From Colwellia sp. 20A7 (GTDB lineage: Bacteria > Pseudomonadota > Gammaproteobacteria > Enterobacterales > Alteromonadaceae): a DNA stretch of 64,000 bases. This document shows, in pieces, positions 61,201 through 64,000 of this stretch. Both the position numbers and the translations under genes were made by a program. How positions within the stretch are numbered: the first letter of the stretch is position 1; every line of letters starts with the position of its first letter. The notes beneath the pieces were generated by a model. It worked only from the letters and a program-made list of their open reading frames with translations, had not been told where the DNA came from and searched no databases. The DNA lies in the NCBI RefSeq assembly GCF_009832865.1, contig NZ_CP047130.1, positions 3,286,001 to 3,350,000 on the forward strand. The letters run 5' to 3'.

Positions 61201-62163
61201 AGAAGCTTTTGGAGAAGCTTTTATAGTCGCCGGTTCTTTTTTCCTACGTTTAAGAATAAACGCTGCCACAATTAAGATTAAAATGGCCGGTAATGTCGCC
61301 ATTAATACTACAAACCATTGACTAGTAAATATATTATCATCTAATTTAGCTTGTTCTTTTTCTAGCAGTAACTCTTCTTCTCTCGCTTGTGCTTTTGCAA
61401 GTAACGCCTGCTGCAATTGAATCATATCATCCATTTGTAGCTTAATTTCTTTACTTTTAGCGACCTCTGCTTGCATTGTGTCTAGTTGATCATTAAAAGA
61501 TGATAAACGTTGACGTAAAGCTTCGTTCTCTTTTAACAATGCCTGTAAGCCACCAATAGAATCCAAAATATCATTTTGAATATTTTCTAAACGTACTTGT
61601 TGTTCATTATCTATTTTTTCTAATTGATCATTTAGCTCAACTTTGACTGTGTCTAAATCTTGTTTATTAACATTTTGAGTGGCTAATTTTGACGCTGAGG
61701 TCGATTTTCTAGGTGAGTTACTTTTCCAAGCTTGCTCGTCTTCACTAGATTTTTTCTTTGCCGCACGAGTATCGACTAACATCATATATTCAAAAGAGGG
61801 TATTTTTAAATATTCACCATTAACTAAAAGGTTAAGATTACCATCAACAAAGGCATTAGGATTAGCTTGATATAAGGCTTGCATCACTTGATAAACACTT
61901 AAGCGATTATCAGGTCGAACGGTTAACGCTATATTCCATAGCGTATCACTTTTATTTATCGGGCCATAACGCTCAAAACGCAAAACATCCGAGCCTTTGG
62001 GGCCTAACATACGAACGCCAGGTCTTTCTGATAAGGCTTCTTGAGCAAAAGTAGGGAAACCAATAACGGATACACTAGTAATGATAATGCTAGCGCTTAA
62101 TATACTAGCTATTGATATGCTAAGAACAACCTGCCGTAGGCACAGGTGTAATAATTTTGGCAT
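58279..62163 (-). CDS. fimV: FimV-type peptidoglycan-binding and scaffold protein with large acidic repeat arrays
   Basis: FimV is a polar inner-membrane hub for type IV pili, chemosensing and cAMP signalling in relatives. Order in the 1294 aa: signal peptide (1-40), FimV N-terminal plus LysM-like region (RFERYGPINKSDTLWNIALTV, about 62-118), coiled coil (about 165-275), membrane segment (about 281-302), very acidic cytoplasmic part, and the C-terminal FimV/TPR domain (about 1225-1294, DLAKVYLEIGDEDNAQVILNEV). The acidic part holds three repeat arrays: a hexapeptide SLDDEL (about 340-390), nine 31-residue units with DPDDIDALLDSIG (about 517-781) and seven units of about 28 residues with IDDLIAD (about 864-1058). 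Gene order asd-fimV-truA confirms the name. Confidence 0.95.
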   Translation of the reverse strand: MPKLLHLCLRQVVLSISIASILSASIIITSVSVIGFPTFAQEALSERPGVRMLGPKGSDVLRFERYGPINKSDTLWNIALTVRPDNRLSVYQVMQALYQANPNAFVDGNLNLLVNGEYLKIPSFEYMMLVDTRAAKKKSSEDEQAWKSNSPRKSTSASKLATQNVNKQDLDTVKVELNDQLEKIDNEQQVRLENIQNDILDSIGGLQALLKENEALRQRLSSFNDQLDTMQAEVAKSKEIKLQMDDMIQLQQALLAKAQAREEELLLEKEQAKLDDNIFTSQWFVVLMATLPAILILIVAAFILKRRKKEPATIKASPKASLKEKTKPEKVTEEVSAPEELSLDDELSLDDELSLDDELSLDDELSLDDELLLDDELSSDDSSSLDDELLLDDDLSIDLLEADESDVIHLDDDELNDLDDLDDLDDLDDIILDQEVDDSALLEGGELDQSALDSLLETNEDDKEDAQEDDVLVNNELDQSDLDDLLGGLALESNDLEEDDLVLDKETSVTSEEASESAVTDPDDIDALLDSIGADTSDDIVTEEPSESEVTDPDDIDALLDSIGSDTSDDSVTEEPSESEVTDPDDIDALLDSIGVDTNDDAVTEEASESEITDPDDIDALLDSIGVDTNDDAVTEEVSESEITDPDDIDALLDSIGVDTNDDAVTEEASESEITDPDDIDALLDSIGVDTNDDAVTEEASESEVTDPDDIDALLDSIGADTSDDTVTEEASESEVTDPDDIDALLDSIGADTSDDTVTEEPSESEVTDPDDIDALLDSIGGNTNDETSALNDKEVPADESNDQAAIDESDINENKAKIESLTEEYISPLLSTDFSDILDKSSEDDSDLSEPELNESEPTQSDSDVIDDEKLGIDDLIADTEQSSEGPVDESELIDDEKLGIDDLIADTEQSSEGPVDESELIDDEKLGIDDLIANTEQLSEGSVDESELIDDEKLGIDDLIANTEQSSEGPVDESELIDDEELDIDDLIADMEQSSEGLVDESELIDDEELGIDDLIADMEQLSESTDDEIDDELIDDDGFDIDDLIADMERSSEIPVDEELDIGDDLVSEAFDEQALKELLEDSEHAIELSPDFSDQNVLADLLNDNDKDSDTKVTEATEINDIKELNNLNFDELLANIEEESSVANQSANFNQNSDDSDKITLEDFDNFNSHDSTQKDSTGSESLASNDNKEDNFVSVDSLLSDSQGEVSFDEPYEKANIDVGLNEFPEFTRDVNLIDVDIDESGMAAKLDLAKVYLEIGDEDNAQVILNEVIKLGTTQQQEEAKKLLEES
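58990..59570 (-). repeat. Tandem 84-bp repeats in fimV (IDDLIAD units)
   Basis: Seven units of about 84 bp encode ELIDDEKLGIDDLIADTEQ-type sequence. The middle ones are nearly identical in DNA; the outer ones diverge, with irregular spacing at the distal end. Confidence 0.85.
59818..60613 (-). repeat. Tandem 93-bp repeats in fimV (DPDDIDALLDSIG units)
   Basis: Nine units with an exact 93-bp period. Units 3 to 6 are almost identical in DNA, a sign of recent duplication or conversion. The period is a multiple of three, so copy-number changes keep the frame. Confidence 0.9.
60990..61146 (-). repeat. 18-bp repeats in fimV (SLDDEL units)
   Basis: Seven or so copies of an 18-bp unit encode SLDDEL and variants just after the membrane segment. 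A separate short LDD run lies at about 60880-60920. Confidence 0.8.
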
Positions 62164-62482
62164 CGAAGTTTTCCTAGTTATTGTTTTTCAAAAAATTAGC
62201 TATCAGTCAGTTATTTGACAATATTTCGATATAGTTAACCTTTAAAATATAAGCAAAAATCATTCCATTTAAAGTAAAGGTGTAGCTTTAATACAACGAT
62301 TAGATTGTTATGAGGAATAATAGCAAACTCAACGTAAATATCTCAATATTTTAGTCATATAAAACAAAAAACTCGCGATTAACATGTTTTATACAATGTT
62401 AACGGCGAGTTTCTTATTTTCTGAAGAGTAACGAGTAACTATAATAAATAAGCTTAACTTGCTACTTTTCTATCATACGTTA
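62164..62482 (-). other. Intergenic region between asd and fimV
   Basis: About 320 bases without a gene. It holds the asd terminator (62369-62412) and presumably the fimV promoter in the remaining 200 AT-rich bases. Nothing else is recognisable. Confidence 0.45.
62369..62412 (-). terminator. Terminator of asd
   Basis: AAACTCGC and GCGAGTTT pair, and inside them TTAACAT pairs with ATGTTAA after a 2-nt internal loop. The minus strand ends in a T run (TTTTTGTTTT). Confidence 0.8.
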
Positions 62483-63502
62483 CTAGCTTAAATAATCTTT
62501 CACTAATAATTCAGCTATTTGAACGCTATTGGTGGCAGCGCCTTTACGAATGTTGTCTGCAACAATCCATAAGTTAATACCATTTGGATGGGTGATATCT
62601 TCACGCACACGACCAACATAAGTATCATCTTGACCACTTGCTTCACCAATTTGTGTAGGAAAATCTTCATCATTTTCACATAACACAATACCTGGTGCAT
62701 TACTTAGTAATGCTTTAACTTCATCAACAGAAATTTGGCTGCGTGTTTCAATGTGCAATGCTTCAGCATGGCCAAAAAATACCGGAACACGAACTGCTGT
62801 AGGGTTAACTAAAACATTATCGTCACCAAATATTTTTTTCGTTTCCCAAACCATTTTCATTTCTTCTTTGGTATAGCCATTTTCAAGAAATACATCTATT
62901 TGAGGAATTACATTGAAAGCAATTTGACGAGAGAAATTTTTAGATTCAACTGGCTTGCCTTGTAATAAATCAGCCGTTTGCTTTGCAAGCTCATCCATTG
63001 ACTCTTTACCACCACCAGAAACTGATTGGTAAGTACAAACGTTAATTCTATCAATGCCTACAGCATCCTGAATTGGCTTTAACGCCACTAACATTTGAAT
63101 AGTTGAGCAGTTAGGATTAGCAATGATGTTACGGTTTCTATATTCAGCTAATGCTTCTGGATTTACTTCTGGTACAACTAATGGAATATCGTCGTCGTAA
63201 CGAAATTCTGAGGTGTTATCAATAACGATACAGCCAGCATCACCAGCTAAAGGGGCAAATTTTGCTGACGTTGCGCCACCAGCAGAGAAAAAGCCTATTT
63301 GCGCTAAGCTCCAGTCAAACTTATCTGCATCAAGCACTTCAATGCTTTCGCCATTAAATTCAATAAATTCTCCAGCAGAGCGAGCACTTGCTAATGGGTA
63401 TAATTTATTAATTGGGAAGTTTCTTTGTTCTAAGATTTCCATAATGGTTTTGCCAACTAGCCCTGTTGCGCCAAGTATGCATACATCAAATTTCTGTGCC
63501 AT
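62483..63502 (-). CDS. asd: Aspartate-semialdehyde dehydrogenase
   Basis: Asd makes aspartate semialdehyde for lysine, methionine, threonine and diaminopimelate synthesis. It has the Rossmann start ILGATGLVGKTIMEIL and the catalytic Cys132 in IANPNCSTIQM, followed by SGGGKESMDEL and VRVPVFFGHAEALHIET. The presence of the cysteine separates it from the inactive paralogue Usg, which shares the pdxB-fimV neighbourhood in enterics. The length, 339 aa, is normal. It follows pdxB by 45 nt. Confidence 0.96.
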   Translation of the reverse strand: MAQKFDVCILGATGLVGKTIMEILEQRNFPINKLYPLASARSAGEFIEFNGESIEVLDADKFDWSLAQIGFFSAGGATSAKFAPLAGDAGCIVIDNTSEFRYDDDIPLVVPEVNPEALAEYRNRNIIANPNCSTIQMLVALKPIQDAVGIDRINVCTYQSVSGGGKESMDELAKQTADLLQGKPVESKNFSRQIAFNVIPQIDVFLENGYTKEEMKMVWETKKIFGDDNVLVNPTAVRVPVFFGHAEALHIETRSQISVDEVKALLSNAPGIVLCENDEDFPTQIGEASGQDDTYVGRVREDITHPNGINLWIVADNIRKGAATNSVQIAELLVKDYLS

Positions 63503-63547
63503 GATCCTCTCTCTTTTTTCGTTAAATTTAGCTAAACTAATGCTAGT

Positions 63548-64000
63548 TTATGTTTTATTAAAACCTAAGCGATGTGGCACATCACTTGAGGTACTAGATG
63601 ACAATGTAACTTGTACTGCTGAAAACTCCCGTCTTACCGGATAGTTCTTTCTTAAGCTATCAAAACCTTTAATTGATAATTGCTGACGGAAAATAGCATC
63701 GTCACGTCTTACATCGTAAACCATTTTTACCAGTTGGTTTAGCAATTCTTCATTAAATTCTTGATTTAATTTTACTTCTGAAATATTTGCTGGAGGTAAA
63801 AAATTAATTAATTTACGTTTTGGCTCAAGACTAATATTCTGACGTTTTTCTATATGGCGACATAATGCCTGATAAAGCATTTCTGTTCCACCTGCTTTTC
63901 CTTCTAAGCTATAACCCGCAATATGTGCTGTCGCTATTTCTGTATGTTCAATAAGTGGCGTTAATACTTCCGGCTCACCTTCCCATACATCCAGCACAAC
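63548..64000 (-). CDS. pdxB: Erythronate-4-phosphate dehydrogenase, C-terminal part
   Basis: PdxB is the second enzyme of the DXP-dependent pyridoxal phosphate pathway, following Epd, which is also in this window. The visible part has LDVWEGEP and IATAHIAGYSLEGKAGGTEMLYQAL, which carry the catalytic histidine and the signature of this D-2-hydroxyacid dehydrogenase. The C-terminal dimerisation domain (VYDVRRDDAIFR) follows. The gene runs off the right edge, so the N-terminal half is not seen. Confidence 0.93.
   Translation of the reverse strand, partial: VVLDVWEGEPEVLTPLIEHTEIATAHIAGYSLEGKAGGTEMLYQALCRHIEKRQNISLEPKRKLINFLPPANISEVKLNQEFNEELLNQLVKMVYDVRRDDAIFRQQLSIKGFDSLRKNYPVRREFSAVQVTLSSSTSSDVPHRLGFNKT

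Noticed and set aside
62483..63502. Usg (inactive Asd paralogue) instead of Asd
   Set aside because: Usg occupies this place in enterics but lacks the catalytic cysteine; here NPNCSTIQ is intact.

Overview
The window is AT-rich and gene-dense, and reads as a chromosome segment of a marine gammaproteobacterium of the order Alteromonadales, most likely Colwelliaceae (Colwellia or Thalassotalea type). This is inferred from protein sequences and conserved gene order (dapB-carA-carB, pspF next to sapABCDF, tig-clpP-clpX-lon-hupB-ppiD, pdxB-asd-fimV-truA-accD-folC-dedD-cvpA-purF). There is no rRNA, CRISPR array, prophage or complete insertion sequence; mobile DNA is limited to small non-coding repeat elements.

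Layout. 1-7.7 kb (minus strand): a cut-off SPFH protein, greA, carB, carA, dapB, an NTF2-like protein and fklB. 7.9-14.5 kb: an NhaC-type antiporter, a secreted 2H-phosphoesterase-like protein, a 262-bp inverted-repeat element, ligA, zipA, cysZ. 14.6-22.1 kb: small secreted proteins around a 162-bp MITE-like repeat, then tkt, epd, pgi and a divergent LacI regulator with a candidate operator. 22.1-30.5 kb: envelope stress genes pspABC, divergent from pspF, which overlaps the sapABCDF transporter operon. 30.5-39.5 kb: the proteostasis block ppiD, hupB, lon (two apparent frameshifts), clpX, clpP, tig. 39.5-41.1 kb: a tRNA operon Pro-Arg-His-Pro with a strong promoter, trailed by 91-bp repeats that carry pieces of tRNA-Pro. 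41.3-45.3 kb: folD, cysS, ppiB, lpxH. 45.3-48.7 kb: an MbnP/MbnH-type copper-protein pair with an outer-membrane barrel. 48.9-51.9 kb: a CAP-domain protein, miaE, an unknown protein and a Yip1 membrane protein. 52-64 kb: purF, cvpA, dedD, folC, accD, truA, a repeat-rich fimV, asd and the 3' end of pdxB.

Most of the window is housekeeping. The parts that deserve a second look are the MbnP-MbnH-barrel operon (no methanobactin gene seen), the tandem repeats built from tRNA-Pro fragments, two families of non-autonomous repeats, the secreted 2H-fold protein, the large acidic repeat arrays in FimV, and three apparent frameshifts (SPFH gene once, lon twice), which may be sequencing errors or real gene decay.
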